Notes: generated from the letters alone by a model not told the origin. Counted from the first letter of the stretch, positions 53,339 through 64,000 are shown. The stretch: DNA of 64,000 nt from Paracoccaceae bacterium (GCA_007694945.1 REER01000077.1:1-64000), one strand, 5' to 3'. Numbers and translations are program-made.

Positions 53339-55406
53339 ACCGTCCTTCGCGTAGCCACGCCCCCAACGCCAGCCCGGCTGCCAGCATCAGCCAGAGCCAG
53401 CCGGGCAGAAGCGCGGCCGTGCGCAGTTCTGTGGTCAGATACGCATCGCGCGGGGTCAGCCCCAGCCAGCCGCGACCGGCCGCAGCGCGCCCCTCGCGCA
53501 CGAGGCGCAAATCCGGCAGGCCCTCTTCCACGCGCACCACGCCACCACGCGAGGCAGTGACCAGCGGGCGTAGTTTCTCCGCTGTGGCGATAGTTTCCTC
53601 GAATTCGCGCGGGGCCTGTGGGCCGAGCGCGACCACGGCCTCCAGGTCGCTCTCTGAGAGCCGGTAGAGTCCGATCTCGGGGGCATCCCACTCGGCGCGG
53701 TATTCGCCAGGGCCATGCTCTTCCAGCTCCAGCACTGTCTCGGTCCCGTCAGGGCCAGTGACCGTCACCTCGCCGACCTCGTCGCGCAGCGTCCGGCGGA
53801 TGATCGTCACGCGGTTGCCTTCGGCAGTCGCGCTCAGGGTCTCTTCCTCCAGATCGGGCTCGCCCATCATCCAATGCGCGAGACGGCGCAGCAGTTCCAG
53901 TTGCGGCCCGCCGCCTTCATAGCCGCGGTCCCAAAGCCATGTCTGGTCCGAGGTCAGCAGTGCCAGCCGCCCGTCTCGCACGCGGTCGAGCATCAGTAGG
54001 GGCCGGTCATCATGGCCTGACATCACCACCTGCCCACGGTCGGGGATCATGTCGATCTGGCGGAACCAGCGGCCCCAGCCGGGGCCGTCCTCGGTCATCG
54101 GCGAAAGCGCTTCCAACCCCGAGGTCACCGGATGGCGCTTGCCCAATTCGGTCACTTGCGGGCGGAAGCCCTCTTCGATCACGCGGGCAGTGGGGTAGGC
54201 CGGGAAGACATCGCCCAGCGGTGAGCGCCAGATACTGTCGGCACTGGCCAGTTCCGGCCCGCCCACGACCAGCAGCGCGCCGCCATCTTCGACATAGCGG
54301 GCGATATTGGCAAAATAGCTGTTGGGCAGGATGCCCCGGCGGCGATAGCGGTCGAAGATGATCAGATCGAATTCATCGATCTTCTCGACAAAGAGTTCCC
54401 GCGTCGGGAAGGCAATCAGCGACAGCTCATTGACCGGCACCCCGTCATGTCGGTCGGGCGGGCGCAGGATGGTGAAATGCACCAGATCGACCGCCGGGTC
54501 GGATTTCAGCAGGTTGCGCCATGTCCGCTGCCCGGCATTCGGCTCGCCCGAGACCAGCAGCACGCTGAGGCGGTCGCGCACGCCATTGATCTGCACGATG
54601 GCGGCATTGTTGCGCGTGGTGAGTTCGCCGGGCGCCTCTTCCAGTTCGAATTGCAGTACATTCATGCCACCGCGGTCGAGCGTGACCGTGATCTCCATAT
54701 CCTCGCCCACGGGCACCATCGCCTGACGCATCTCGCCGCCATTGATGGCATAGTCGAGCGTAGCGAAGCGGCTGAGATCGGGCGGCACCGCGCCCTGATC
54801 CTCGACGCGCAGGGTGAGTGTGATCGGCTCGCCCAAAATGGCGAAAGCGGGGGCGTTGCGGATGATCAGGCGGCGGTCCCAATCGGACTCTTCACCGGTC
54901 TTGAGTAGATGGAACGGCGCGGGCAGTGTCAGGCCCGGGGTCTCGTCATGGATCTGCCCGTCCGAGAGCGCAAAGATGCCCGCGATCCGGTCGCGGGGCA
55001 GTTCGGCCAGCGCCTCGGCCAGCGCAGTGGTGAGCTGCGTGCCGCTATTGCCGGGGCCATCGGGCAGGCGGATAACACGGGTGTCGATATCGCCCAGCCC
55101 TTCAAGCGCACCTTCCAGATGCGCAAGCGCAGCCTCGGTCTGCTCCTCGCGGATGCCCAGCCGGTTCGAGGCCGTGTCATCGACCAGCACCAGCGCGATA
55201 TCGCGCAAGGGGTCGCGCTCCTCGCTTAACAGCGACGGGTTGGTCAGCGCCGCAATCAGCGCCAGCGCCGCAAGCCCCCGCAGCCACCAGCCTCGCAGCC
55301 CGCGCCAGAGCGCAATCCCGACCATCAGCGCCGCAAGCACAGCAATGCCTGCGATCACGGGCCAGGGCAGTAGCGGCGCAAAGATGATTTCCTGTCCATT
55401 GATCAT
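53337..55406 (-). CDS. Membrane protein with glutamine-amidotransferase-like domain (MoxR cluster)
   Basis: 689 residues. Two N-terminal helices (VIAGIAVLAALMVGIALW, LRGLAALALIAALTNPSLL), a VWA-like domain (DIALVLVDDTASNR... IAGIFALSDGQIHD), a central amidotransferase-like part (FDLIIFDRYRRRGILPNSYFANIARYVEDGGALLVVGGPEL) and a C-terminal helix (LLPGWLWLMLAAGLALGAWL). The amidotransferase catalytic Cys is not evident, so it is probably a binding fold. Last gene of MoxR-DUF58-DUF4159-this; ATGA overlap with its neighbour. Function unknown, likely an envelope assembly or proteostasis complex. Confidence 0.82.
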   Translation of the reverse strand: MINGQEIIFAPLLPWPVIAGIAVLAALMVGIALWRGLRGWWLRGLAALALIAALTNPSLLSEERDPLRDIALVLVDDTASNRLGIREEQTEAALAHLEGALEGLGDIDTRVIRLPDGPGNSGTQLTTALAEALAELPRDRIAGIFALSDGQIHDETPGLTLPAPFHLLKTGEESDWDRRLIIRNAPAFAILGEPITLTLRVEDQGAVPPDLSRFATLDYAINGGEMRQAMVPVGEDMEITVTLDRGGMNVLQFELEEAPGELTTRNNAAIVQINGVRDRLSVLLVSGEPNAGQRTWRNLLKSDPAVDLVHFTILRPPDRHDGVPVNELSLIAFPTRELFVEKIDEFDLIIFDRYRRRGILPNSYFANIARYVEDGGALLVVGGPELASADSIWRSPLGDVFPAYPTARVIEEGFRPQVTELGKRHPVTSGLEALSPMTEDGPGWGRWFRQIDMIPDRGQVVMSGHDDRPLLMLDRVRDGRLALLTSDQTWLWDRGYEGGGPQLELLRRLAHWMMGEPDLEEETLSATAEGNRVTIIRRTLRDEVGEVTVTGPDGTETVLELEEHGPGEYRAEWDAPEIGLYRLSESDLEAVVALGPQAPREFEETIATAEKLRPLVTASRGGVVRVEEGLPDLRLVREGRAAAGRGWLGLTPRDAYLTTELRTAALLPGWLWLMLAAGLALGAWLREGR

Positions 55407-58150
55407 TGGCCGAGTCTTTCGAGCAGGGCAGGGACATGGACCTGATCGGATTTGTAATTTCCAGTCAGGACATGGGTGATCAGGTTCACCCCGAAGCGAT
55501 AGGCAATCTCGCGCTGTTGCTCGCCCGTGACACCCATGCCCATGCGTACCTTGGGTCGGCCATCCTCATCGACGGCCCATGCGGCGGCCCAGTCATGCCC
55601 GCCGATGATCACCGGCGTCACCCCGTCATTGAGATTACGAAACGGCATCCCCTCGGCGCGTTCAGCGTCAAGGGGCGCGGCCTCGACCCAGACATCGCGG
55701 CCTGTATGGCGGCCCGGAAATTCCTGGATCAGATAGAAGGTGCGGGTCAGGACATGATCCTCCGGGATGGGCTCCAGTGGCGGGATATCCAGCGGGCGCG
55801 CGATGGCCTGCAAGCGGCGCGCCTCAGGCGTGGTGCGGGTCAGACCTGCAAGCTCGGCATCTCGGGTGTCGAACATGATCATGCCGCCACCCCGCAGATA
55901 GCGGTTGAGCTTGGCATAGGCCGCATCCGAGGGGATCGCGCTGTTCTCGGTGATGGGCCAGTAGAGCAGCGGGAAGAAGGTTAATTCGTCGCTCTCGATA
56001 TCCACGCCAATGGGTGGCCCCGGCTCGATCGAGGTGCGCGCATAGAGCGTGCGGCTGAGGCCCAGAAGGCCTGCGCGCGACATCTCATCTACGCGCGGAT
56101 CGCCCGAGAGCACATAGCCCAGCACCATGTCCGAGGTCGCCTCCAAGGCCAGCCGGTCATCCGCCTCGGCAGGGCTCGCAAGCGGCAGCGCCAGCAGCGC
56201 CAGCGCGGCGGTGGCCGCGCGCAACCGGCCCGAGAGCCAGAGCGCGGCCAGAATGTCGAGCATCAGCGCGCCGAGGCCGAGTGTCAGGAACAGCGCTTTC
56301 AGGTCCTGCTCGACCGGCTGTGCATCGCCTTCGATCGTGACCGAGGAGGGCCATGTCGCGGGCGCAAGTTGCATGTCCGTTTCACCGATGTTCAGCGCTA
56401 CAGTGCCGATGGGGCTGCGATAGACCCCCGGCGGCAGGTCTGGCCCGAATTGTCCCTCGGCCAGCCGCTCGCCGGGCAGGACCGGGCGCGCGCTGGCGTC
56501 GATCACCTGCCCGAACCCATCGAGCGCGCGTTCGGGTTGCCATTGGCTGGCAGTCAGCGCGTCAGGCCCCAGCGCGGCGGGGCGGGTCGAGACGGCAAGG
56601 CGCTCCAGCATCTCGACGAAGAGGCCCGAGAGCGGCAACGTGGACCATTCGGCATTGGCCGTGATGTGGATCAGGACAACTTGTCCATCGCCCGAGAATT
56701 TGCGGGTCACCAGGGGGGTGCCATCGGCCAGCGAGGCAATCGTGCGCTCGGCCAGTGTTGGGTCGGGCTGGGCCAGAACCTGCGAATTGATCGTCACATC
56801 AGACGGAATGCGCAGCCCCGCGAAGGGCGAATCCGCGCCGAAATCGCGCAGCCGCCGCGGCTCGCCCCAACTCATCGCTCCGCCGACCGTGCGCCCGCCA
56901 ATGCGCAGCCGCACTGGCAGAAGCGGGTCTTCTTCCGAGCGCGCCACGTCACTCGCCGCCAGACGCGGCCCGGCAAAGCGCAGCAGCAGCCCGCCATCAT
57001 TGACGAAATCGAGGATCTGCGCGGATTCCAACTCAGCCAACTGCGCGATATCGACAAGGATCAGCACATCAGGCGCGGTCAGCAGCAGGTCATCGACCGA
57101 GGCGCTCTCGATCAACTCGGCCACCGGCTCCAGCGCCTCGCGCAGGTAGAAGAAGGGCGAGAGCAGGTCGAGCCCTTCGCGCCCCTCGCGCCCTGTCAGC
57201 AGCGCCACCTTGCGCCGCTGCAGCGCGTCATCGGTCAACGCGACGGCCCCCGCGCTGCGCTCGCCCATGATCTGGAAGCGCGTGATGCGGTTGCGGAGCT
57301 CTGGTTGCAGGGTGAGTTCGAGCGCGCCGGTCGCGTCCCCCTCGGCAAATTCCAGAGACCCTTGCGCAAGCGTGCGCTCCACCCCCGCCGGGTCGCGCCC
57401 GATGGCCGCGATCTCGACCTCTTGTGCGGGCTGACCGGACAACCGGTGCGCGCTCAGATGAACGACGCCCTCGCGCAACTCGGGCGGGGCCAGCGCACGC
57501 ACGGGGCGCGCCGTCTCGAACACCGTCAGCGGGCCGCGTCCGCCCAGCGCTGCGGTCAGGGCCTCGCGATACTCATGCGCCAGCCCATCCGAGAGCCAGT
57601 AGGTCTCTACCTGATCCGGCAGAGTGTCCAGCCAGTCGGCAACTGCCTCTGGGTCAGCGGTGAAGGGCGCAGGCTCGAAGCTTTGGAGGCGTTCGGCCCA
57701 GTAGTCGGCGCTGCGGAAGGGCGTGTCATCGGCGGGCAGGTCCGTCAGCGAGACCACGGCGACAGGGCGATCCGTGCGCGCGGCTTCGGCTAGCAGATCA
57801 TCGACGCGGGCCATGCGGCGCGGCCAGTCGCGGGCGCTCGCCCAGCTTGCATCCATCAGGATGAGGAACGGCCCTGTCCCCTCGCGCGCGGGCTGGGGGT
57901 TCAGAACGGGACCCGAGAAGCCCACGATCAGCGCGGCCACCGCAACCGCGCGCAGCAGCAGAAGCCACCATGGCGTCTTGTCGGTCTCGGTCGTCTCGTC
58001 CTTCAGCCCGATCAGCAGCGCAACACCGGGAAACCGGCGGATGACTGGCGCGGGCGGGACCGCGCGCAGCAGCCACCACAGCACCGGCAGCGCGACGAGT
58101 GCAATAAGCAGGGCAGGAGCCGTGAAACCGAGCGGTCCGAGTGTGAACAT
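55403..58150 (-). CDS. BatA-type/DUF4159 membrane protein
   Basis: 915 residues. N-terminal BatA domain with two helices (FTAPALLIALVALPVLWWLLRAVPPAPVIRRFPG, LLLLRAVAVAALIVGFSGPVLNP), then a VWA-like region (GPFLILMDASWASARDWPRRMARVDDLL), a long extracytoplasmic part, another helix pair (ALFLTLGLGALMLDILAALWL) and a C-terminal DUF4159 domain of about 210 residues (FFPLLYWPITENSAIPSDAAYAKLNRYLRGGGMIMFDTRDAE). Starts on the last base of the DUF58 stop (TGATG). Large architecture is conserved in alphaproteobacteria; its biochemical role is not known. Confidence 0.85.
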   Translation of the reverse strand: MFTLGPLGFTAPALLIALVALPVLWWLLRAVPPAPVIRRFPGVALLIGLKDETTETDKTPWWLLLLRAVAVAALIVGFSGPVLNPQPAREGTGPFLILMDASWASARDWPRRMARVDDLLAEAARTDRPVAVVSLTDLPADDTPFRSADYWAERLQSFEPAPFTADPEAVADWLDTLPDQVETYWLSDGLAHEYREALTAALGGRGPLTVFETARPVRALAPPELREGVVHLSAHRLSGQPAQEVEIAAIGRDPAGVERTLAQGSLEFAEGDATGALELTLQPELRNRITRFQIMGERSAGAVALTDDALQRRKVALLTGREGREGLDLLSPFFYLREALEPVAELIESASVDDLLLTAPDVLILVDIAQLAELESAQILDFVNDGGLLLRFAGPRLAASDVARSEEDPLLPVRLRIGGRTVGGAMSWGEPRRLRDFGADSPFAGLRIPSDVTINSQVLAQPDPTLAERTIASLADGTPLVTRKFSGDGQVVLIHITANAEWSTLPLSGLFVEMLERLAVSTRPAALGPDALTASQWQPERALDGFGQVIDASARPVLPGERLAEGQFGPDLPPGVYRSPIGTVALNIGETDMQLAPATWPSSVTIEGDAQPVEQDLKALFLTLGLGALMLDILAALWLSGRLRAATAALALLALPLASPAEADDRLALEATSDMVLGYVLSGDPRVDEMSRAGLLGLSRTLYARTSIEPGPPIGVDIESDELTFFPLLYWPITENSAIPSDAAYAKLNRYLRGGGMIMFDTRDAELAGLTRTTPEARRLQAIARPLDIPPLEPIPEDHVLTRTFYLIQEFPGRHTGRDVWVEAAPLDAERAEGMPFRNLNDGVTPVIIGGHDWAAAWAVDEDGRPKVRMGMGVTGEQQREIAYRFGVNLITHVLTGNYKSDQVHVPALLERLGQ

Positions 58151-59028
58151 CAGCGCCCCCGACCTGCGTCGAGCATCTGCCAGAGCCACATCAGCGCGCT
58201 GGCGGGTGGCTGGTCGGTATGGTGGCAGAGCACCTGCCAGCCCGTCGCGCGGGCAAGCCCCGCGAGCATGTCCTTGCGCTCGGCCAGCCGCGCGCGGTAG
58301 CGCTCCTGCAGGTCATTGGCGCGCAGGGTCTCATGTCGAAGCCCCCCGGCCATCGATTCAAAGATCGAGCGGCCCTGATAGGGGAATTCCTCTTCCGCCG
58401 GATCGAGCACTTGCAACAGCGCCCCGCGCACGCCCCGATCCGCAGCGCGGCCCACAGACTCGCGCAAAGCGTCCGGAGGGCCAAGGAAATCGGACAGGAA
58501 CACAGCCTGCGAATGCGCTGGCATCAGCATCAGTGACGGGGAGCCGTAATCTCCAGTGCCCTCAGGCGCACTCAGCGTCATCGCCAGCGGGTCAAGCTGT
58601 GCGCGTCCCGCGCGCGGCGGTAGGTCGGGCATCAGACCGACACGCTCGCCACCCTTCAACAACAGCACCGAGAGTGCCAGCCCCAAAAGCCGCGCCCGTG
58701 CACTCTTGGTCTCGCGATACTTATGCCCTGTGAAGGCCATTGCCTGCGAGGTATCGACCCAGAGCGTCACCGCCTGCGCGGCCTGCCATTCGGTCTCGCG
58801 GATGAAATGCACATCAGACCGGCCCGAGCGGCGCCAGTCTATCCGCGCGCCGGCATCCGACGGCCCTGCCTGACGGTATTGCCAGAATTCATCGCCCAGA
58901 CCCGCGCGCCTGCGCCCATGCGCCCCCGGTAGCACCGAAGCCGCCAGATGTTCGGCCTGCACAAGAAGCGCGGGCAGGGGGGCTGCCAGCGCCTCGGATC
59001 GCGCACGCAGGAGAGTTGGGTCGCTCAA
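58150..59028 (-). CDS. DUF58 domain protein
   Basis: 292 residues. GRRRAGLGDEFWQYRQAGPSDAGARIDWRRSGRSDVHFIRETEWQAAQAVTLWVDTSQAM is the DUF58 signature with the MIDAS-like DTSQAM, a VWA-related fold. DUF58 proteins are encoded next to MoxR ATPases and are thought to work with them as VWA partners. ATGA overlap with MoxR upstream. Confidence 0.92.
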   Translation of the reverse strand: MSDPTLLRARSEALAAPLPALLVQAEHLAASVLPGAHGRRRAGLGDEFWQYRQAGPSDAGARIDWRRSGRSDVHFIRETEWQAAQAVTLWVDTSQAMAFTGHKYRETKSARARLLGLALSVLLLKGGERVGLMPDLPPRAGRAQLDPLAMTLSAPEGTGDYGSPSLMLMPAHSQAVFLSDFLGPPDALRESVGRAADRGVRGALLQVLDPAEEEFPYQGRSIFESMAGGLRHETLRANDLQERYRARLAERKDMLAGLARATGWQVLCHHTDQPPASALMWLWQMLDAGRGR

Positions 59029-60032
59029 GCCGCAATCTCCATACGCGTCGCCTCACGCGCCACGCCGTCGATGATATCGCCCAGGTTCTCACCGCGCGCT
59101 CGTGCCGCAAAGCCCAGCGCCATGCGATGACTGAGCACCGGCCTTGCCATTGCGGCCACATCCTCGACCGAGGGCGCAAGCCGCCCATCCAGCAGCGCCC
59201 GCGCCCGCACGGTCAGCATCAGCGCCTGCGCCGCACGCGGCCCCGGCCCCCAACTGACGGCATCGCGGACGGCCTCATGCGCTTCATCCTCTTCAGGGCG
59301 GCAGGCGCGCACCAGATCGAGGATCGCGTCGACCACGCTCTCGCCGACAGGCATCCGGCGCAAGAGGCTCTGTGCGGTAATCAGATCGGCGGCGGTAAAG
59401 ACCTCATGCGAAGCGGCCTCGCCCTCGCCAGTGGTGGCAATGAGAATGTCCCGCTCGGTCGCGCGGTCCGGATATTCAACGTCGATCTGCACAAGGAACC
59501 GGTCTAGCTGTGCTTCGGGCAGAGGATAGGTGCCCTCCTGCTCGATGGGGTTCTGCGTGGCCAGCACATGAAACGGGCGCTCGAGCGCGTGATGTGTGCC
59601 CGCAACGGTCACTTCACCTTCCTGCATGGCCTGCAGCAGTGCGGCCTGCGTGCGGGGCGAGGCGCGGTTGATCTCGTCGGCCATCAGAAGCTGGCAGAAG
59701 ATCGGCCCCTCGATGAAGCGAAAGGCGCGCTTGCCGTCCTCGGCCACATCCAGAACTTCCGAGCCCAGAATATCTGCCGGCATCAGGTCGGGCGTGAACT
59801 GGATGCGGTTGCCTTTCAGCCCCATCACCGTCGAAAGCGTGTCCACCAGCCGCGTTTTGCCCAGACCCGGAAGGCCGATCAGCAGACCATGACCTCCGCA
59901 GAGCATGGCGGTCAGGGTCAGGTCCACGACATTGCGCTGGCCGATGAAACGGCGGTTGATGCTCTCGCGGGCCTCGGCAAGCTTGTCGCCCAGAGTTTCG
60001 ATTTCCGCGATAAGGTCGCTGTCCGGGGTCAT
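59025..60032 (-). CDS. MoxR-type AAA+ ATPase
   Basis: 335 residues. Walker A GLPGLGKTRLVDTL, Walker B LLMADEINRASPRTQAALLQAMQE, sensor 1 VLATQNPIEQEGTYPLPEAQLDRFL, and the C-terminal lid with the sensor-2 region. Start at ATG 60032 is preceded by AAGGAG; the frame runs to 60254 but overlaps the divergent DUF1285 gene. MoxR ATPases act as chaperones for VWA proteins; partners here are the DUF58 and BatA-type products. First gene of the operon. Confidence 0.94.
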   Translation of the reverse strand: MTPDSDLIAEIETLGDKLAEARESINRRFIGQRNVVDLTLTAMLCGGHGLLIGLPGLGKTRLVDTLSTVMGLKGNRIQFTPDLMPADILGSEVLDVAEDGKRAFRFIEGPIFCQLLMADEINRASPRTQAALLQAMQEGEVTVAGTHHALERPFHVLATQNPIEQEGTYPLPEAQLDRFLVQIDVEYPDRATERDILIATTGEGEAASHEVFTAADLITAQSLLRRMPVGESVVDAILDLVRACRPEEDEAHEAVRDAVSWGPGPRAAQALMLTVRARALLDGRLAPSVEDVAAMARPVLSHRMALGFAARARGENLGDIIDGVAREATRMEIAA

Positions 60033-60108
60033 GCCAAGGCTCCTTGCAGGATGGTGTTCACGACATATTTGTGTCGTGATACCCTGAGACATATCGCACG
60101 AGGGGCCA

Positions 60109-60714
60109 ATGGCAAAATCCACGAGCGAACAAAATACCGTGACAGTTTCGGCCAATTCGCTGGCCGAAGCAGCAAGCGCGGCCAGCAAGGGCAAGGGCCT
60201 GCCGCCCGTACATCTGTGGAACCCGCCTTTTTGCGGCGATCTCGACATGCGCATCGCGCGCGACGGGACCTGGTTCTACGAGGGCACCCCCATCGGTCGC
60301 CCGGCGCTGGTGCGGCTCTTCTCGACCATCCTGAAACGCGAGGGCGACAAGTATTATCTGGTCACCCCGGTCGAGAAAGTGGGCATCACGGTCGAGGATG
60401 CGCCCTTTGTCGCGGTCGATTTCCGGGTCGAGGGCGAAGGCATCGACCAGCGCCTGACCTTTGTGACCAATGTCGGCGACGAGGCCCACGCCGGACCGGA
60501 CCACCCCCTGCGCGTGATCCGCGACCCCGAAACGGGTGAGCCCTCGCCCTATGTCATGATCCGCGCGGGGCTGGAGGCGCTGATCGACCGCAAGAGCTTC
60601 TACCGGCTGGTGGACCTGGGCACCCATGCGCCCCATGACGGCGCCAAGTGGTTCGGCCTCTGGTCGGGCGGGCTGTTCTTTCCGGTCATCCCGTCGGAAG
60701 AATTGATCGAATAA
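60109..60714 (+). CDS. DUF1285 family protein
   Basis: 201 residues. PVHLWNPPFCGDLDMRIARDGTWFYEGTPIGRPALVRLFSTILKREGDKYYLVTPVEKVGITVEDAPF is the DUF1285 pattern, and the C-terminus has DGAKWFGLWSGGLFFPVIPSEEL. Function unknown. Divergent from the MoxR operon with a 76-base gap and followed by its own terminator. Confidence 0.92.
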   Translation: MAKSTSEQNTVTVSANSLAEAASAASKGKGLPPVHLWNPPFCGDLDMRIARDGTWFYEGTPIGRPALVRLFSTILKREGDKYYLVTPVEKVGITVEDAPFVAVDFRVEGEGIDQRLTFVTNVGDEAHAGPDHPLRVIRDPETGEPSPYVMIRAGLEALIDRKSFYRLVDLGTHAPHDGAKWFGLWSGGLFFPVIPSEELIE

Positions 60715-60715
60715 G

Positions 60716-60743
60716 ACCGCCCTGCAGTCAGCAGGGCGGTTTT
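60716..60743 (+). terminator. Terminator of DUF1285 gene
   Basis: ACCGCCCTGC (60716-60725)-AGTCA-GCAGGGCGGT (60731-60740) then TTT, starting 2 bases after the stop codon. Perfect 10-bp stem. Confidence 0.9.
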
Positions 60744-60786
60744 CGTGGATCAGTCCGCTGCCGAAGCAGAGTAGGGCATCAACCGA

Positions 60787-62400
<1,614 letters not shown>

Positions 62401-62401
62401 T

Positions 62402-62486
62402 CTTCATCTTGCCACAAATACTCCGGGAAGCAGGCCTACCCGCAGCACCCAAAGCCCAACAGCGGCAATGGGGGGCAGCGCCCCCC
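62402..62486 (+). repeat. CTTCATCTTGCC/TACTC repeat with G-run hairpin
   Basis: CTTCATCTTGCC-ACAAA-TACTCCGGG (62402-62426) begins 1 nt after the Lrp stop codon and is followed by hairpin GGGGGGC-AGC-GCCCCCC (62470-62486). Matches the element after the GNAT gene at 43310-43260. Confidence 0.75.
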
Positions 62487-62497
62487 GCAGCCCGGCC

Positions 62498-62953
62498 ATG
62501 ATCGACCTCGACCCCACTGACCGCGCCCTCCTGCGCGCGCTGGCCGAGGACGCCACGCAAAGCGCTGGCGCGCTGGGCCGCAGGCTCGGCCTCAGCCAGC
62601 CTGCGACATGGCGGCGCCTGAAACGCCTGCGCGACGCCGGCGCCATCGCGCGCACCCGCCTCGATCTCGACCTTGCCGCACTCGGTCTCGGTGTCACGGT
62701 CTTTCTCGGTATCAGCCTCGCCGCCAAGGGCCGCGTCAGCCTTGCCGATTTCGAGCGCGCGGTCAGCGCCATCCCCGAAGTCCAGACCGTGCAGCATGTG
62801 CTCGGCCTCTATGACTACCGCCTGCGCGTCGTTGCCCGCGACCTGCCCGATTTCGAGCGTGTCCTGCGCCGCCGGATCATGACTCTGCCCGGCGTGGGGG
62901 CCGTGGATGCGAATGTTCTGCTCAGCGAGGAGCGTCTGCGCGGTCCGCTCTGA
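62498..62953 (+). CDS. Lrp/AsnC family regulator, second tandem copy
   Basis: 151 residues. MIDLDPTDRALLRALAEDATQSAGALGRRLGLSQPATWRRLKRLRDAGAIARTRLDLD is the winged helix; the RAM domain ends EERLRGPL. It resembles the preceding Lrp in organisation but the two are clearly diverged, so an old duplication at most. Start at ATG 62498 (the frame opens at 62468). Target unknown. Confidence 0.9.
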   Translation: MIDLDPTDRALLRALAEDATQSAGALGRRLGLSQPATWRRLKRLRDAGAIARTRLDLDLAALGLGVTVFLGISLAAKGRVSLADFERAVSAIPEVQTVQHVLGLYDYRLRVVARDLPDFERVLRRRIMTLPGVGAVDANVLLSEERLRGPL

Positions 62954-62992
62954 GCGATTGACCTTCCGCCCGTCCCGAGGCAAGAGACTCCC

Positions 62993-63331
62993 ATGCTGAT
63001 TTACAAGATATTTCGCCGCGCAGAATGGGATCTGCTGGTCACCGAGGGTGAAACCCTCGGTGCCCCGGTCGACCAAAATGACGGCTATATCCATTTCTCG
63101 ACCGCGCAGCAGGTCATGGAGACCGCCGCGAAACATTTCGCCACCGAGAGCGATCTGGTCCTTGTCGCGGTCGAGGCTGACACCCTTGGCCCGGAGCTGA
63201 AATGGGAGCCCTCGCGCGGCGGCGCGCTCTTTCCCCATCTCCACCGCCCGCTGCGCCGCAGCGATGTGGTCTGGGACAAGTCCCTGCCGCTGGGCGCGTC
63301 GGGCCACATCTTTCCGGAGCGGCTGGTATGA
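62993..63331 (+). CDS. DUF952 family protein
   Basis: 112 residues. [49 protein letters not shown] and [19 protein letters not shown] match DUF952, a small family structurally related to ADP-ribosyl-binding folds, of unknown function. ATGA overlap with pyrD, so coupled expression; DUF952-pyrD is a usual pair in this group. Confidence 0.93.
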   Translation: MLIYKIFRRAEWDLLVTEGETLGAPVDQNDGYIHFSTAQQVMETAAKHFATESDLVLVAVEADTLGPELKWEPSRGGALFPHLHRPLRRSDVVWDKSLPLGASGHIFPERLV

Positions 63332-64000
63332 GCCTCATCGAGCGCGCTGGGCTGGCGCTCCTGCGCAGTTTCGACCCGGAAACTGCGCATCTCTTTGCCC
63401 TCGCAGCACTGCGCCAGGGGCTCGCGCCACTGCCTCGGCCGGTCACCTCACCGCGCCTCAACATGCGTATCGCGGGGCTCGACCTGCCCAACCCGATCGG
63501 GCTTGCCGCCGGGTTTGACAAGAACGCCGTGGCGCTCCGTGGCCTTGCCCGTGTCGGGTTCGGCTTCGTCGAGGTGGGTGCCGCCACGCCACGCCCGCAG
63601 GAGGGCAATCCGCGCCCGCGCCTCTACCGGCTGTCGCAGGACAGGGCAGTGATCAACCGGTTCGGCTTCAACAATGAGGGCGCGGAGGCTATCCTCGAAC
63701 GCCTCAGGGACAGACCCAAGACGATGGTGTTGGGGCTCAATCTCGGCGCCAACAAGGACAGCGCCGACCGCGCCGAGGATTTCGCCAGGGTCCTCACCCT
63801 GACCGGCGCGCATCTGGATTTTGCCACGGTCAATGTCTCCTCCCCCAATACCGAGGCGCTGCGCGACCTGCAGGGCGCCGAAGCGCTCGCAGCGCTGCTG
63901 AAAGGCGTCATGGAAGCCCGCGCCCAACTCGTCTGCCCGATTCCCATTTTCCTGAAAATCGCCCCCGATCTGAGCGAGTCCGAACTCGCCGAACTCGCCG
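63328..64000 (+). CDS. pyrD: Dihydroorotate dehydrogenase (quinone), partial at window end
   Basis: The first 224 codons are present; the frame is open at the window edge. Class 2 enzyme: N-terminal amphipathic helix for membrane/quinone contact ([27 protein letters not shown]), [33 protein letters not shown] (FMN loop), [15 protein letters not shown] and [14 protein letters not shown] (catalytic serine region). Fourth step of pyrimidine synthesis. Confidence 0.96.
   Translation, partial: MSLIERAGLALLRSFDPETAHLFALAALRQGLAPLPRPVTSPRLNMRIAGLDLPNPIGLAAGFDKNAVALRGLARVGFGFVEVGAATPRPQEGNPRPRLYRLSQDRAVINRFGFNNEGAEAILERLRDRPKTMVLGLNLGANKDSADRAEDFARVLTLTGAHLDFATVNVSSPNTEALRDLQGAEALAALLKGVMEARAQLVCPIPIFLKIAPDLSESELAELA

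Overview
The window is about 64 kb of GC-rich chromosome from an alphaproteobacterium, almost certainly a member of the Rhodobacterales (Rhodobacteraceae/Roseobacter type). The genus cannot be fixed from the sequence alone. Supporting evidence is gene content and order typical of that group (SURF1-thrC-M16 peptidase-GNAT; lepB-rnc-era-DUF1491; irr next to fabA; ffh-GNAT-chorismate mutase-rpsP-rimM-trmD), an alphaproteobacterial type LexA box (GTTC-N7-GTTC), a class II EPSP synthase and a quinone-type dihydroorotate dehydrogenase. Nearly everything is core housekeeping. I see no insertion sequence, prophage, integrase, CRISPR array or rRNA operon.

Layout. 1-4 kb: end of a cytochrome oxidase assembly cluster (SURF1) running into thrC, an M16 protease and an acetyltransferase. 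4-12 kb: rpsU, a membrane-anchored NYN nuclease, the SOS-type polymerase dnaE2 with its LexA-box promoter, a small repetitive hydrophobic ORF, trmB, an FKBP isomerase, a membrane-anchored RTX-repeat protein and rpsO. 12-15.5 kb: a small phenylacetyl-CoA operon (paaI-paaK-tetR) with a palindromic operator, and a fluoroacetate-dehalogenase-type hydrolase. 15.5-20.4 kb: dapB, rbfA, a phosphodiester glycosidase-like protein, truB, DUF1643 and a PilP/GspC-like protein. 20.4-27 kb: the cell-shape operon mreB-mreC-mreD-mrdA-rodA-ghrA. 27-30.3 kb: a frameshifted SLC13/ArsB-type permease, and leuA behind a leucine-rich leader peptide (attenuator). 30.3-34.2 kb: lepB-rnc-era-DUF1491, irr, fabA. 34.2-39.6 kb: a TAXI-type TRAP transporter set, a LysE exporter with a divergent Lrp regulator, and an orphan ParA ATPase. 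39.6-45.3 kb: aroA, then the translation/secretion cluster ffh to trmD. 45.5-50.3 kb: a PQQ-type sugar dehydrogenase, an SbtA-type bicarbonate transporter with a divergent LysR, allE, tRNA-Arg(UCU), rpmB. 50.3-53.3 kb: meaB, and an Lrp regulator divergent from hppD. 53.3-60.7 kb: a four-gene MoxR/DUF58/BatA-DUF4159/amidotransferase-like envelope operon and DUF1285. 60.7-64 kb: ilvC, two Lrp paralogues, DUF952 and the start of pyrD (cut by the window end).

Signals not explained by genes. (1) A family of at least five intergenic palindromes with a C-rich core of the form CCCRCCYRCCC, four of them between convergent genes. (2) A second repeat, CTTCATCTTGCC-(A)n-TACTC followed by a G-run/C-run hairpin, starting 1-4 nt after stop codons in two clear cases, with one degenerate copy. 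(3) A complete leucine attenuation leader in front of leuA. (4) A LexA box sitting between -35 and -10 of dnaE2. (5) Near-perfect Lrp-type and TetR-type operators in three regulatory intergenic regions. (6) A 27-bp tandem repeat inside a 52-codon Gly-Phe-Leu ORF beside dnaE2. (7) A one-base deletion that breaks the permease gene. (8) A 38-base C homopolymer at the left edge that may be an assembly artefact.
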